A stretch of DNA of 37,115 bases from Pseudomonadales bacterium RIFCSPLOWO2_12_59_9 (GCA_001830395.1 MHZN01000049.1:1-37115), one strand, 5' to 3'; positions 27,563 through 34,914 are shown, numbered from the stretch's first letter. A program made the numbers and translations. Notes: generated by a model from the sequence alone, not told the origin.

Positions 27563-28450
27563 GTGTCTGAATCGATCACCTTGAGCGAGCTACCCCGCAA
27601 GCAGCGAGACCGACTGGCTTTCATTGAAATGCAGGCGTGGTTTTGCGGTGACGTGTCCCGTCAAAACGTGGTTTCTCGCTTTGCCGTAAAGACGGCGGCG
27701 GCAACCCGAGACCTCGCGCTGTATCGGTGCTTGGCACCGCAGAATCTGGCGTTCAATGACAATAGAAAGTGCTATCACCCAACGACTGGCTTCACGCCGC
27801 TGTTCGACTTCAACACAGAGCGTGTTTCGACCTGGCTAAGCCACGGCTTTGGCGATGAAGAGCCGCTGGCATGGAATACCGGGATTGAGTGCTCGATCAC
27901 CGAGCAGTTATCACGACCAAAGCTGAACCACTTGGCTGCAATCTGCCGAGCGATTAAGCAAGAGCAGCCCGCTGAGATTGAGTACCAATCACTGAACGGC
28001 AAGAGCACTCGGGTGATCGTTCCTTTTGCACTGCATAACAACGCACAGCGCTGGCATGTCCGGGCCTTTGATCGCAAGGCGAACGAGTTTCGTGACTTTG
28101 TGCTGACCCGTATTACCTCGGTGACACCGGCTGGCGATGCCGCCGCCCACGAGAAATCGGGCGAGGATGATCAATGGAACAGGAAGGTTGAACTCGAACT
28201 GGTTCCTCACCCAAATCTTGAGCGCCCAGAGCCGGTAATTTTGGATTACGACTTCGATGACACCTTGGTTAAAAAGGTCAAAGTGCGCGCGGCTGTAGCG
28301 GGTTATGCGCTACGCCAGTGGGGCGTGGATTGCTCCGAAAGCCACACGCTAAACCCGAGAGAGCACCAGCTATGGTTGCGCAACAGGGCTGTGCTTTACG
28401 GCGTACCCAACCTCAAGCTGGCGCACGGATATGAAGATGCAACCGAATAG
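27563..28450 (+). CDS. WYL-domain transcriptional regulator (BrxR/CapW-like)
   Basis: A 295-residue protein with GTG start at 27563, after AGGA. Residues of about 10-75 form a winged-helix-like DNA-binding region (RLAFIEMQAWFCGDVSRQNVVSRFAVKTAAATRDLALYR). Residues of about 125-195 are a WYL domain: EIEYQSLNGKSTRVIVPFAL, WHVRAFDRKANEFRDFVLTRI. The C-terminal part (VKVRAAVAGYALRQWGVDCSES) fits the WCX extension. This three-part layout is that of BrxR/CapW-type repressors that control BREX, CBASS and other defence loci in response to a ligand. It is divergent from the SMC-like gene across 129 bp, so it probably regulated that system. The gene is intact even though its presumed target is broken. 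Confidence 0.75.
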   Translation: MSESITLSELPRKQRDRLAFIEMQAWFCGDVSRQNVVSRFAVKTAAATRDLALYRCLAPQNLAFNDNRKCYHPTTGFTPLFDFNTERVSTWLSHGFGDEEPLAWNTGIECSITEQLSRPKLNHLAAICRAIKQEQPAEIEYQSLNGKSTRVIVPFALHNNAQRWHVRAFDRKANEFRDFVLTRITSVTPAGDAAAHEKSGEDDQWNRKVELELVPHPNLERPEPVILDYDFDDTLVKKVKVRAAVAGYALRQWGVDCSESHTLNPREHQLWLRNRAVLYGVPNLKLAHGYEDATE

Positions 28451-28462
28451 CCGCCGCAACCT

Positions 28463-28627
28463 ATGCAGCTGAGTCGGAAACTCGCAAAAACTTGCTGCTA
28501 CGACCTGCTGGGTGACGAGGGTTACGCAGCATTCCGGCAAGAACTAGCTGACCGCCCGGAAGTCGTTAATCTAATCGAGGGACGGGCGGCATCCGTAAGC
28601 TTCGCGCCGCCGCTAGGGGCACTCTGA
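28463..28627 (+). CDS. Small hypothetical protein (54 aa)
   Basis: A 54-residue frame starting 12 bp after the WYL gene: MQLSRKLAKTCCYDLLGDEG, then YAAFRQELADRPEVVNLIEG, ending in ALGAL-type residues before TGA. Composition is protein-like, and position suggests co-transcription with the WYL gene. There is no clear Shine-Dalgarno sequence. It could be a genuine small protein or the head of a longer gene lost by rearrangement. I do not recognise it. Confidence 0.35.
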   Translation: MQLSRKLAKTCCYDLLGDEGYAAFRQELADRPEVVNLIEGRAASVSFAPPLGAL

Positions 28628-28910
28628 AAAAGACTTCCTGATTTTGGAAGCCATACTCCACCGGCTGAATTCTCCGATGAAGAAAATTACCAAAGAGCGC
28701 CTCGTTCGCCTTCGATATAAGCGCCGGCCGGCCCTCGCGAGGCCGGGCTTGAACCGTGCTCCATTCTGGTCTGAGCTCCACTTCCATCATCGATACGTCG
28801 TGCGAATGGTCGCCCTCCTGATGATGCAGATAGCCACCAAGCAATGGATGAGCTAGCCGCTCAAGCCCAAGAGCTGCAGATGGGATACGAGTAAAATCTT
28901 CGCAATCCAT
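28566..28910 (-). CDS. Hypothetical protein (114 aa), doubtful
   Basis: An open minus-strand frame, MDCEDFTRIPSAALGLERLAHP onward, with plausible composition and no recognisable domain. It overlaps the tail of the small plus-strand frame at 28463-28627, so at most one of the two is likely to be real in the overlap. No strong ribosome-binding site was seen. Listed because nothing else explains this 300-bp stretch. Confidence 0.25.
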   Translation of the reverse strand: MDCEDFTRIPSAALGLERLAHPLLGGYLHHQEGDHSHDVSMMEVELRPEWSTVQARPREGRPALISKANEALFGNFLHRRIQPVEYGFQNQEVFFRVPLAAARSLRMPPVPRLD

Positions 28911-28970
28911 GGTGGCTGTGCATTACACCTATTTCAACCTATTGCTTGTCCTGATGATTAGTTTACGAAT

Positions 28971-29558
28971 TCAGTTCGGGCGTGGTGTTTCTAGTACGCC
29001 AAGTAAGACACTTAGGAGAGACTGCCCTAACCCACGGTCAAGTAATCGAGCAGACATTCCAAACGCTTCTGGGCCTTCAAGGTCAGCCTTCTTGCTGTCA
29101 CCTACGAACAGAACATCCCGCGGGCGACATGACATACGCTTACACACATCAAAATAGATTTCAGGATCAGGTTTAGCTGCGCCCACCTCGCAGCTAAAAA
29201 TATACTCGTCGACTGTGGGCAAAATAGTTCGTACCGCGGCACAGTACTCAAACGCCAAATTACTGCAGACCGCAACTCTATATCCGGCACCTTTTAGCTG
29301 AGCCAGAGTTGGCGCGACATCTGGATAGAGAGTCAGCCCATCAATTTCTTGCTGGATTTCTCTGCGAAGGATCGGCACCAAATAGCCAACTCCGAGCTCC
29401 TCTGCGAAAACATCAATTGCGACATTACGCGTGAGGATTGGCATGCGAGTTGGTTTCTCACCACTCCCGAGGCCAATTAGTCGACTGTATGGATTTGCAC
29501 GCCTCCGAGCCTTTGGGATCAGGGTGCCGAAAGCATCAAAAACGACTACGGATACCAT
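28971..29558 (-). CDS. HAD-superfamily hydrolase (haloacid-dehalogenase-like, subfamily IA)
   Basis: A 195-residue HAD enzyme. Motif I is VVVFDAFGTLI with nucleophile Asp8. The second position is Phe rather than Asp, as in the haloacid dehalogenase branch (FDAYGT) and unlike most phosphatases. Motif II is CSNLAFEY (Ser99), motif III is GAAKPDPEIY (Lys129) and motif IV is VLFVGDSKKADLEG (Asp154). The helical cap lies at residues of about 15-80. The substrate is unknown. It lies in a minus-strand run with the BPSL0761-like and phosphatase genes but is separated from them by about 240 bp, so co-transcription is uncertain. HAD genes are frequent passengers in defence islands. Confidence 0.85.
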   Translation of the reverse strand: MVSVVVFDAFGTLIPKARRRANPYSRLIGLGSGEKPTRMPILTRNVAIDVFAEELGVGYLVPILRREIQQEIDGLTLYPDVAPTLAQLKGAGYRVAVCSNLAFEYCAAVRTILPTVDEYIFSCEVGAAKPDPEIYFDVCKRMSCRPRDVLFVGDSKKADLEGPEAFGMSARLLDRGLGQSLLSVLLGVLETPRPN

Positions 29559-29801
29559 GCTTACTCTCGGCTCTGACGATTAGCAGTGCGCACCGCCGCA
29601 CATTGAAAACTGGTCGATCCAATTTGAATCTCACAAAAAGGAAAGACCCGATAAACCTGCATCCAAGCAATGGAAAAGGCTCCGGAAGCAGTCACAGTAG
29701 ACCCTCACTTGGAATTTCCGCCTTACTCGGCCAATGCATCAAGCCTAGTCATCTACTCAATGCGGCGAGTGTTGGCGCAATTGGTAGTCCCATGTGCTAG
29801 A

Positions 29802-30083
29802 TCAGGTTCTGATTTCACTATCTTCCGCAATCAGTTTCTGAATACGACCAGTTTCATCCAGCCTGGCGGTAATGAGCAGGTTATATGGAATGGTTCCGCC
29901 TATCCTGCGGATGTATTCCTCTTTTTCAGCGAGCATGTTCACCTCGCTTGCAGAGGGATAATGACGCAGAGCGCGCGTGGCCTGGCGTTTTATCTCATCG
30001 CTGACCTCGCTGCTGGTAGTCAGGCTGTTGAGGAATTGGCGCACTTCCATGAGTGCGGCAGTGCGTTCGATCGGCATAGTCAC
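29802..30083 (-). CDS. BPSL0761-like protein
   Basis: A 93-residue protein. The GTG at 30083 gives MTMPIERTAALMEVRQF, preceded by GGAGG five bases upstream; an ATG at 30095 is open but poorer. MTMP-ERT-A and the later RALRHYPSASEVNML match the small family named after Burkholderia BPSL0761 (pattern RxLLRHYPSAxEI), which is found on genomic islands. Function is unknown; the fold is probably helical. It lies between the HAD and inositol-phosphatase-like genes on the same strand. Confidence 0.7.
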   Translation of the reverse strand: MTMPIERTAALMEVRQFLNSLTTSSEVSDEIKRQATRALRHYPSASEVNMLAEKEEYIRRIGGTIPYNLLITARLDETGRIQKLIAEDSEIRT

Positions 30084-30202
30084 GGCTGCCTCCATTAAAT
30101 CGCTCCGGGTTTCGTAGACATCTCCAGGCCTAAGCCGGAGCGTAGTCGTTTATGGTTCCGCCTCTAGGACATTGTTCAGACGCATTTAGCTCCGCGGCGT
30201 GA

Positions 30203-31066
30203 TCAAGCCCCGTCATTACTGAGTAGAAGCTGCCAATCTCGTGAGACAAGTGTTTCGCATGCCTGAGGAGCACCACCAAAGCAGCGCTCTGAAACTGCGT
30301 CCATCACAGCTGCAGTGCGATAACTGATTGCCACGCCATCCTGGTTTACCAAGGTGCCGCCTGAAGCGCGTAACAAGGCGTGCCCGGCAACAACGTCATG
30401 CGCAGAAACCGGGTACAAGGACACTGCACATATGCCGTCGCCGGCGGCGACTCGGGCTAAACGATAAGCGATGCTGGGCATTGCAACGAAACGCCCAGGG
30501 GCACAAAGCTCTGCATTAAGCAGAGACTTTTTCACAGCAGCGGCGCTAACCATTACGTGATCGGAATCAGTCAGTTTTCGGTCCGTCAGATCCAAGTTTA
30601 CTGGCAGGCCGTTACGCAGTAATTCAGGCAATCCTTCAGCCCACGCAATGCAGTCAGCTCCGCGCGCCTCGGTAACAGGTGCATAAACAACACCGAGTAC
30701 AGGAATGCTGTTGCGCAGCAAGCCTACAGACACGGCAGACCCTTTCAAGCCTCTAAGAAAGTCGGAGGTTCCATCATTTGGATCGACAACCCAGCAGTAG
30801 GCGTGGCCCGATAGTATGTGGCCGGTTTCTTCGCCCCAAAAATCACACGGCAATAGCGTCAAAAGTCGCTGACGCAAAATAAGCTCGATCTCAACATCAA
30901 CGTCCGCTTTGTCGCCTTGACCACGAGGGCCACCTGCACGCGCCCACTCCGCTTCGATCAGCTTTCCAGCAGACTCGACTACATCCATAACCTGGATCAA
31001 CAGTTGCGGAAGGATAACGTCACCCATCTGAGTCGACCGGCTGTCCCTACTTGTCTGCTTACTCAC
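30203..31066 (-). CDS. Inositol-monophosphatase/CysQ-family phosphatase
   Basis: A 287-residue metal-dependent phosphatase. Metal-binding motifs are WGEETG (Glu79-Glu80), WVVDPNDGTSDFLRG (Asp95, Asp98, Gly-Thr) and the C-terminal SAHDVVAGHALLRASGG, with Asp224 replacing the usual WD-AG as HD-AG. This superfamily includes inositol monophosphatase, fructose bisphosphatase and the 3'(2'),5'-bisphosphate nucleotidase CysQ/pAp phosphatase. The sequence alone does not decide among them. The GTG start at 31066 overlaps the stop of the AbrB-like gene by 8 bp, so the two are translationally coupled. An AbrB-coupled IMPase in a helicase operon is not a sulfur-metabolism context. Confidence 0.8.
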   Translation of the reverse strand: MSKQTSRDSRSTQMGDVILPQLLIQVMDVVESAGKLIEAEWARAGGPRGQGDKADVDVEIELILRQRLLTLLPCDFWGEETGHILSGHAYCWVVDPNDGTSDFLRGLKGSAVSVGLLRNSIPVLGVVYAPVTEARGADCIAWAEGLPELLRNGLPVNLDLTDRKLTDSDHVMVSAAAVKKSLLNAELCAPGRFVAMPSIAYRLARVAAGDGICAVSLYPVSAHDVVAGHALLRASGGTLVNQDGVAISYRTAAVMDAVSERCFGGAPQACETLVSRDWQLLLSNDGA

Positions 31067-31271
31067 GGTCCCATTGCTCGACTAACTCATCAATGCGATT
31101 GGGAATGCGCGGGATTTTTGAAATGACAAGGACCCGAGTAGTACCTATGAACTCCTCAACCAGGTAAACCGTGTCACCGACATCCCCCCCCATTTCCTGC
31201 AAAACCTCATCCGGTATTCGGATGCCGCCATCACCATCCCAGTCCTCAATCGTAATCGGCTGGTTGTACAT
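31059..31271 (-). CDS. AbrB/MazE-like DNA-binding protein
   Basis: A 70-residue protein. The ATG at 31271 (MYNQPITIEDW) is chosen because AGGA lies upstream; the longer frame to 31406 is not family-like. The segment GIRIPDEVLQEMGGDVGDTVYLVEE is the swapped-hairpin AbrB/SpoVT fold typical of MazE-type antitoxins and transition-state regulators. The C-terminus (IPRIPNRIDELVEQWDRE) is antitoxin-like, but no mazF or other RNase toxin follows; instead its end overlaps the phosphatase gene by 8 bp. It may autoregulate this pair. Confidence 0.75.
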   Translation of the reverse strand: MYNQPITIEDWDGDGGIRIPDEVLQEMGGDVGDTVYLVEEFIGTTRVLVISKIPRIPNRIDELVEQWDRE

Positions 31272-31335
31272 GCTGTCCTCACTCCACCTGAAAAATGATG
31301 TGCGCTCACGCTTATAAGCGCTGTCGATACCACAT

Positions 31336-32736
31336 TTAAAAGCAGGCCAACAACTGTTGCCGATAGTGCTTGGAAAAGCTGACCTGATAGCTTGACTCAG
31401 CCACAAAGTCCGCTTGAGAGTAAGTGCTCATAGCGCCTAAGCCGACAGCCTGTTCGGCTCCTCCTGCAATACTGCCGCCGTGGCCATCGATATTACCGGC
31501 AGATCCAATCCAGCCGATATCTGAACCTGAAGAGACGACAGGCATCTGCACCGCGCTCCATACCGCCAGGTCATCCGGCAGATCATCCGCAATTCTCTCC
31601 GCTAAGCGCTGTAGCGTTGGCTCCGCCAGCATGAAAAGCCATGCGCGGTCATCGGTCTGACCAGTACGCCGAAGCACTCGGCCCAGCACTTGCCGGTAAT
31701 GCAGTTCGGTACGGATGCGGCTGAGGTAGCAGCACACCTGTAAGCGGGGGATGTCGGTGCCTTCACTGATCATCCCCACGGCAACAATCCACCGGCAGGC
31801 GCTGTGCCTGAACACATTAATCACTTGCTGCGCATCCGGAGTTTTGTTGGTCACGATGCAGCAACCTTCACCCCTGGTGACGAGAGCCTGGGCTATTTGC
31901 TGAGCGTGCTCAATGTCGGTGGCAACTACCAAACCGGCTGCATCAGACTTGATAAGACGAAGCTCATTGAGCTTGTTACAGCCAAGATCGAGCAGTTGAT
32001 CAATCACCTCGTCATGGCGTAGCAGTTCTTCATAGGTGACAGGGGATTCCCCCAAGAGCTTGGCAATGCTGGAAAACAGCTTCACAGAGCTATCACCACC
32101 CAGTTCTTCCGTGACTTTCACCTTCTCATTGTCGAGCAGGACAATGCGCGGGGATCGACACACGCCGTCAGCTACGGCGTCTTTCAGGCTATAGCGGTAG
32201 TCACAGATCAGGTGCCCCTCGGGTGTCGAATAGCGTGCCAAGGCAATGGCCCGGTCATCCGAGCGCCATGGTGTGCCGGAGAGAGCCAGCGTGAAGGCAG
32301 CCTGATCCTGTATCCGGAGCAGTATCTGCTGCCCCCAAGCGTTGCTAAGAAGCGGATCATGACCTGCGCAATGGTGGATTTCATCGAAGACCACGAGCAC
32401 ACGGTAGTCATCAAGAAGCTGCCAAAACCCCTCATCTCGGTACTCCATAGCCTGGTAGGTAGACGCTTCCCCCACTGCGCCAATCTGGCCATCAAAACGC
32501 CGGCCAAGTACCGTGACAAAGGTTGAACGAAGGCCATCAACAACTTGGCAGGATGGTGCGAAACACAACACTAGATCGATCCTGTCCTGCTCAAGCAGTC
32601 TGCTAGCCAATTCTGCCGCCATGCGCGTCTTGCCGGCACCCGGTGTTGCCTGGCAGAAGAAATGCGGCGTAACGGCAAAGTGCGCCAACGCCGTATTGAT
32701 GCAGTTGTTTTGCCAGTCTCGTAGCGATCTGGTCAT
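31336..32736 (-). CDS. Superfamily 2 DEAD/DEAH-type helicase
   Basis: A 466-residue helicase. Motif I is ATPGAGKT (residues 30-37), motif II is DEIH (118-121), motif III region is SGTPWR (153-158), and motif VI is QVLGRVLRR (349-357), with GMISEGTDIPRL as motif V. The N-terminus LRDWQNNCINTALAHF is the Q-tip-like region of ResIII/UvrB-type helicases. The C-terminal 90 residues (GSDIGWIGSAGNIDGHGGSIAGG) are Gly-rich and not helicase-like. The gene begins as ATGA overlap with the upstream 196-aa gene (32733-32736), so they are coupled. It is compact compared with Hachiman or BREX helicases and lacks a nuclease domain. A defence or DNA-processing role is inferred from the context only. Confidence 0.88.
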   Translation of the reverse strand: MTRSLRDWQNNCINTALAHFAVTPHFFCQATPGAGKTRMAAELASRLLEQDRIDLVLCFAPSCQVVDGLRSTFVTVLGRRFDGQIGAVGEASTYQAMEYRDEGFWQLLDDYRVLVVFDEIHHCAGHDPLLSNAWGQQILLRIQDQAAFTLALSGTPWRSDDRAIALARYSTPEGHLICDYRYSLKDAVADGVCRSPRIVLLDNEKVKVTEELGGDSSVKLFSSIAKLLGESPVTYEELLRHDEVIDQLLDLGCNKLNELRLIKSDAAGLVVATDIEHAQQIAQALVTRGEGCCIVTNKTPDAQQVINVFRHSACRWIVAVGMISEGTDIPRLQVCCYLSRIRTELHYRQVLGRVLRRTGQTDDRAWLFMLAEPTLQRLAERIADDLPDDLAVWSAVQMPVVSSGSDIGWIGSAGNIDGHGGSIAGGAEQAVGLGAMSTYSQADFVAESSYQVSFSKHYRQQLLACF

Positions 32737-33323
32737 CGTGCGGCGGCAAGCGTCTTACGTGTATTCTCTATGGCGCGAAGATGACCCATCAGGATAGAGC
32801 TTTGATTTCTAGCCTTTAGATACTCGCCCTCAACCTTATCGCGCAGATGCGGCATATCATCCAGTAGCTGTTTGTAGCGCGCCGCCTCGCCCATCAAAGA
32901 CAGGAAATCCAGCTGAATCTCATTTTCGAGCGTTTCCAAGTAGTGATCCGTATCCGGTAAAGGACTAAGCGGTAAAGCCGAATTATCGGACACTGATAAC
33001 TCCTGCTCTGCCTCAAAAACAGGCTTAAGGCTGTTCTCGAAGCCGTTGTCGATCAGCTCCAACTGCAAATGCGCCGGAATGGGTTGCAGGTGATAGACCT
33101 GCCCACGCACACGGCGTTCCTTATCGTGTACTAGCCAGTCCATGCGCAGCATTCGGCGGATCTGCTCATACACATAGCGACGTACATCGGCGATACGGAA
33201 ATTCATGCCATTTAGCTGTTTGGCATAGGCGTCGCGTAGTTCACGGGTCGTGAACTTTGTACGCCCTTCCTCCTGAAGCAACCCATACAGGCGCCTGTCA
33301 AAGATGAACGAGGCCGATTTCAT
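32733..33323 (-). CDS. Helicase-partner protein, unknown (196 aa)
   Basis: First gene of the minus-strand operon. The N-terminal half resembles a winged-helix fold by inspection: FTTRELRDAYAKQL, MNFRIADVRRYVYEQIRRML, RMDWLVHDKERRVRGQVYHL. A central acidic linker (SVSDNSALPLSPLPDTDHYL) leads to a C-terminal helical region (YLKARNQSSILMGHLRAIEN) likely to be a coiled coil. I do not recognise the family. ATGA overlap with the helicase argues that the two proteins form a functional pair. A consensus promoter lies directly upstream, overlapped by the C-box-like operators. Confidence 0.7.
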   Translation of the reverse strand: MKSASFIFDRRLYGLLQEEGRTKFTTRELRDAYAKQLNGMNFRIADVRRYVYEQIRRMLRMDWLVHDKERRVRGQVYHLQPIPAHLQLELIDNGFENSLKPVFEAEQELSVSDNSALPLSPLPDTDHYLETLENEIQLDFLSLMGEAARYKQLLDDMPHLRDKVEGEYLKARNQSSILMGHLRAIENTRKTLAAAR

Positions 33324-33354
33324 TAAGGCACCAGAAGAGTAATAGCGTAAAAAT

Positions 33355-33383
33355 ACGGATTATAGTCCGTGGATCGTGCGTCC
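33355..33383. promoter_or_regulatory. C-box-like operators between the helicase operon and the controller gene
   Basis: GGATTATAGTCC (33357-33368) and GGATCGTGCGTCC (33371-33383) are two inverted-repeat half-operators separated by GT. The core TATAGTCCGTG is the hallmark of C-boxes bound by restriction-modification controller proteins such as C.Esp1396I (GACTTATAGTCCGTG). They overlap the divergent promoter, so a controller dimer here could both repress and activate. Confidence 0.7.
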
Positions 33384-33387
33384 GCAA
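33359..33387 (-). promoter_or_regulatory. Sigma-70 promoter of the 196-aa/helicase operon
   Basis: Minus strand: -35 TTGCGG (33387-33382), 17-bp spacer, -10 TATAAT (33364-33359), a perfect consensus -10. It starts transcription about 30 bp before the ATG at 33323. The -10 and spacer are covered by the C-box-like operators, so the controller protein should act directly on this promoter. Confidence 0.7.
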
Positions 33388-33426
33388 ACGCTGGATAGTG
33401 CCGCCTCAAGTAGAATTGAGACGGTC

Positions 33427-33657
33427 ATGGATAAGTTGGCGCAGGCGTTAGGGGAACGCATCCGGGCACAGAGGAAGACCTGCGGGATGTCTCAGGATGC
33501 GCTAGCACTGGCCTGCAGTATCGACCGCAGCTATGTGGGGCGAATCGAGCGGGGTGAAGTAAATATTACTGTCGAGAAGCTATATCGCCTCGCTGCTGAA
33601 CTCGCCTGCGAGCCGTCCTGCCTTCTGCCTACAACATCTGATTTGCAGCCCAGCTGA
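33427..33657 (+). CDS. Controller-type (C-protein-like) XRE regulator
   Basis: A 76-residue single-domain helix-turn-helix protein. The ATG at 33427 (MDKLAQALGERIRAQRK) is chosen because the family starts there. The HTH covers residues of about 19-47: MSQDALALACSIDRSYVGRIERGEVNITVEKL. IDRSYVGRIERG...NIT aligns by eye with controller proteins of restriction-modification systems (DRTYISGIERNSRNLT in C.Esp1396I). Divergent from the helicase operon with C-box-like operators in between. Controller proteins time expression by positive and negative autoregulation. No restriction enzyme or methylase is present here, so it would be timing a helicase/phosphatase operon. Confidence 0.8.
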   Translation: MDKLAQALGERIRAQRKTCGMSQDALALACSIDRSYVGRIERGEVNITVEKLYRLAAELACEPSCLLPTTSDLQPS

Positions 33658-33751
33658 TCGATAGCACTGGCGCGCGATAAAGCCGGCACCAGACGACAGT
33701 CTGTCTAGGGAAAGTGAATAGCCCCGACTTACATCGTGAATGTACGACTGC

Positions 33752-34140
33752 TCAGTCCTTACTGACTTTTCTCGCACGCGGTTTGCGCTTAGGCGGCGAC
33801 GGTTCCCGAAGTTGAGTGATCTGGTGCTCCAGCGTGTCACCCCTTGCCAGCTCCGCTGCTGCTCGCCGCTCTGCCTGACTGAGTTCGACCTGCGTCGACT
33901 CCAACCGACGATGCAGCTGTTCCAGTTGGCGGTTCACCCACTCATGCGCGCCACTCTGATGTTCTTTCCTTTAACGAAAAGCTCCAGCGCCATACGCATT
34001 TCGTCAATCGCACGCGCTGCATGGTGATGAAACATAACGATTTCATCGTCGCCCTCTCGAAGGATTGCTTTATCTTGGTGGAATCACACAAGCATTGCTA
34101 ATGCGACCCCCATCTGCTCAATAGTCACTTGCGTTTCCAT
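33752..34140 (-). pseudogene. Decayed coiled-coil protein gene (nonsense plus frameshift)
   Basis: From an ATG at 34140 the minus strand reads METQVTIEQMGVALAMLV, an in-frame TGA, and then continues in the same frame with FHQDKAILREGDDEIVM and AARAIDEMRMALELFVKGKN. A one-base shift near 33958 leads to EWVNRQLEQLHRRLESTQ, VELSQAERRAAAELARG and the basic tail PPKRKPRARKVSKD, stopping at 33752. The reconstructed product is about 128 residues with a coiled coil and a Lys/Arg-rich end, which could bind nucleic acid. I do not recognise the family. Two independent lesions show it is no longer functional. Confidence 0.55.
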
Positions 34141-34398
34141 GGCGGTCTTTTCCACTTGATGGCGTTGATTACGTCGTTGCTGAAGTTTCGGGCGAATAGT
34201 CAGCAACACTGAGTGCTGTCGATCCACAGACCTATGATGAAGCAGAATGGTTAGAGCTCTGCACTAGGCCCCGCCGTAGAGGCCTCGCGCTGATTGTTCG
34301 TCTAATATCAGGATATACGGCTAGCGCTTCTACAGCCCAGTAAACACGCTGAAACCCGATATAGTATTTGAACGCCATCTACCCCACCTCGGGCTAAA

Positions 34399-34710
34399 TC
34401 ACCGCACCTGCCAAAGCTCATCCAACCGAGTAGTAAAACTTGGACTCTTGAGTTCCTGCCGCATACCCCAGTCTGGCGTTGCCGGAACCCCACCTGGGCG
34501 CAGCGTTCCCCTTCCCCATTTCGCATTAATCTTGTCCATCACTCCCATGACCCGCTCGCTCGTCGCGGGCTGCACTAGGGCGAACAGATCGTCGGTGAAG
34601 ATCCACCAGCAGCACTTCGGCCTTGCTGAATTTGAATCCCTCCCTGAACACTTCGTCCAGGCCGGCCATGGCCGCCTTCGTGATGATTCGGGTGTCGTCG
34701 GTTGGATATG
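34399..34710 (-). pseudogene. umuC: UmuC-like DNA polymerase V subunit, C-terminal relic (frameshifted)
   Basis: Two frames together spell the end of UmuC. First, DDTRIITKAAMAGLDEVF and FKFSKAEVLLVDLHR (about 34710-34595). Then, after a shift, FTDDLFALVQPATSERVMG, VMDKINAKWGRGTLRPGG and DWGMRQELKSPSFTTRLDE to the stop at 34399. The WGRGTLRP and TTRLDELW blocks belong to the DUF4113 tail of UmuC/RulB. The polymerase core is absent. umuC/rulB genes are known insertion points for mobile elements in pseudomonads, so this relic may mark one island end. Confidence 0.8.
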
Positions 34711-34906
34711 GTATCTATCCGCGTAGAACACAGCACGAGCATAATCAAGCGTCTATAGAAGTGGTAGATGGCGCGATAGTCCCTGCGCCAAAGCGCAGTA
34801 CATCCCCCTCTCCCTGAACTCTGCCTTACCGAATTTCACAACTTAAATTCCCGGCGGGCTTACTCGGACGCCAGCTTCTCGAAAGCGGAGATGGGCAGAA
34901 GCTGCG

Positions 34907-34914
34907 CCCTGCCC
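34907..34914 (-). other. KOPS-like octamer pointing to dif
   Basis: GGGCAGGG on the minus strand, right of dif, points leftward towards it. With the plus-strand copies at 9101 and 20667 left of dif, polarity is that expected for FtsK-orienting sequences. Three sites found by eye only. Confidence 0.35.

Noticed and set aside
34862-34902. Minus-strand LLPISAFEKLASE followed by a stop, downstream of gapN
   Set aside because: Looks like a protein C-terminus but is preceded by a stop within a few codons; too short to support as a gene fragment.
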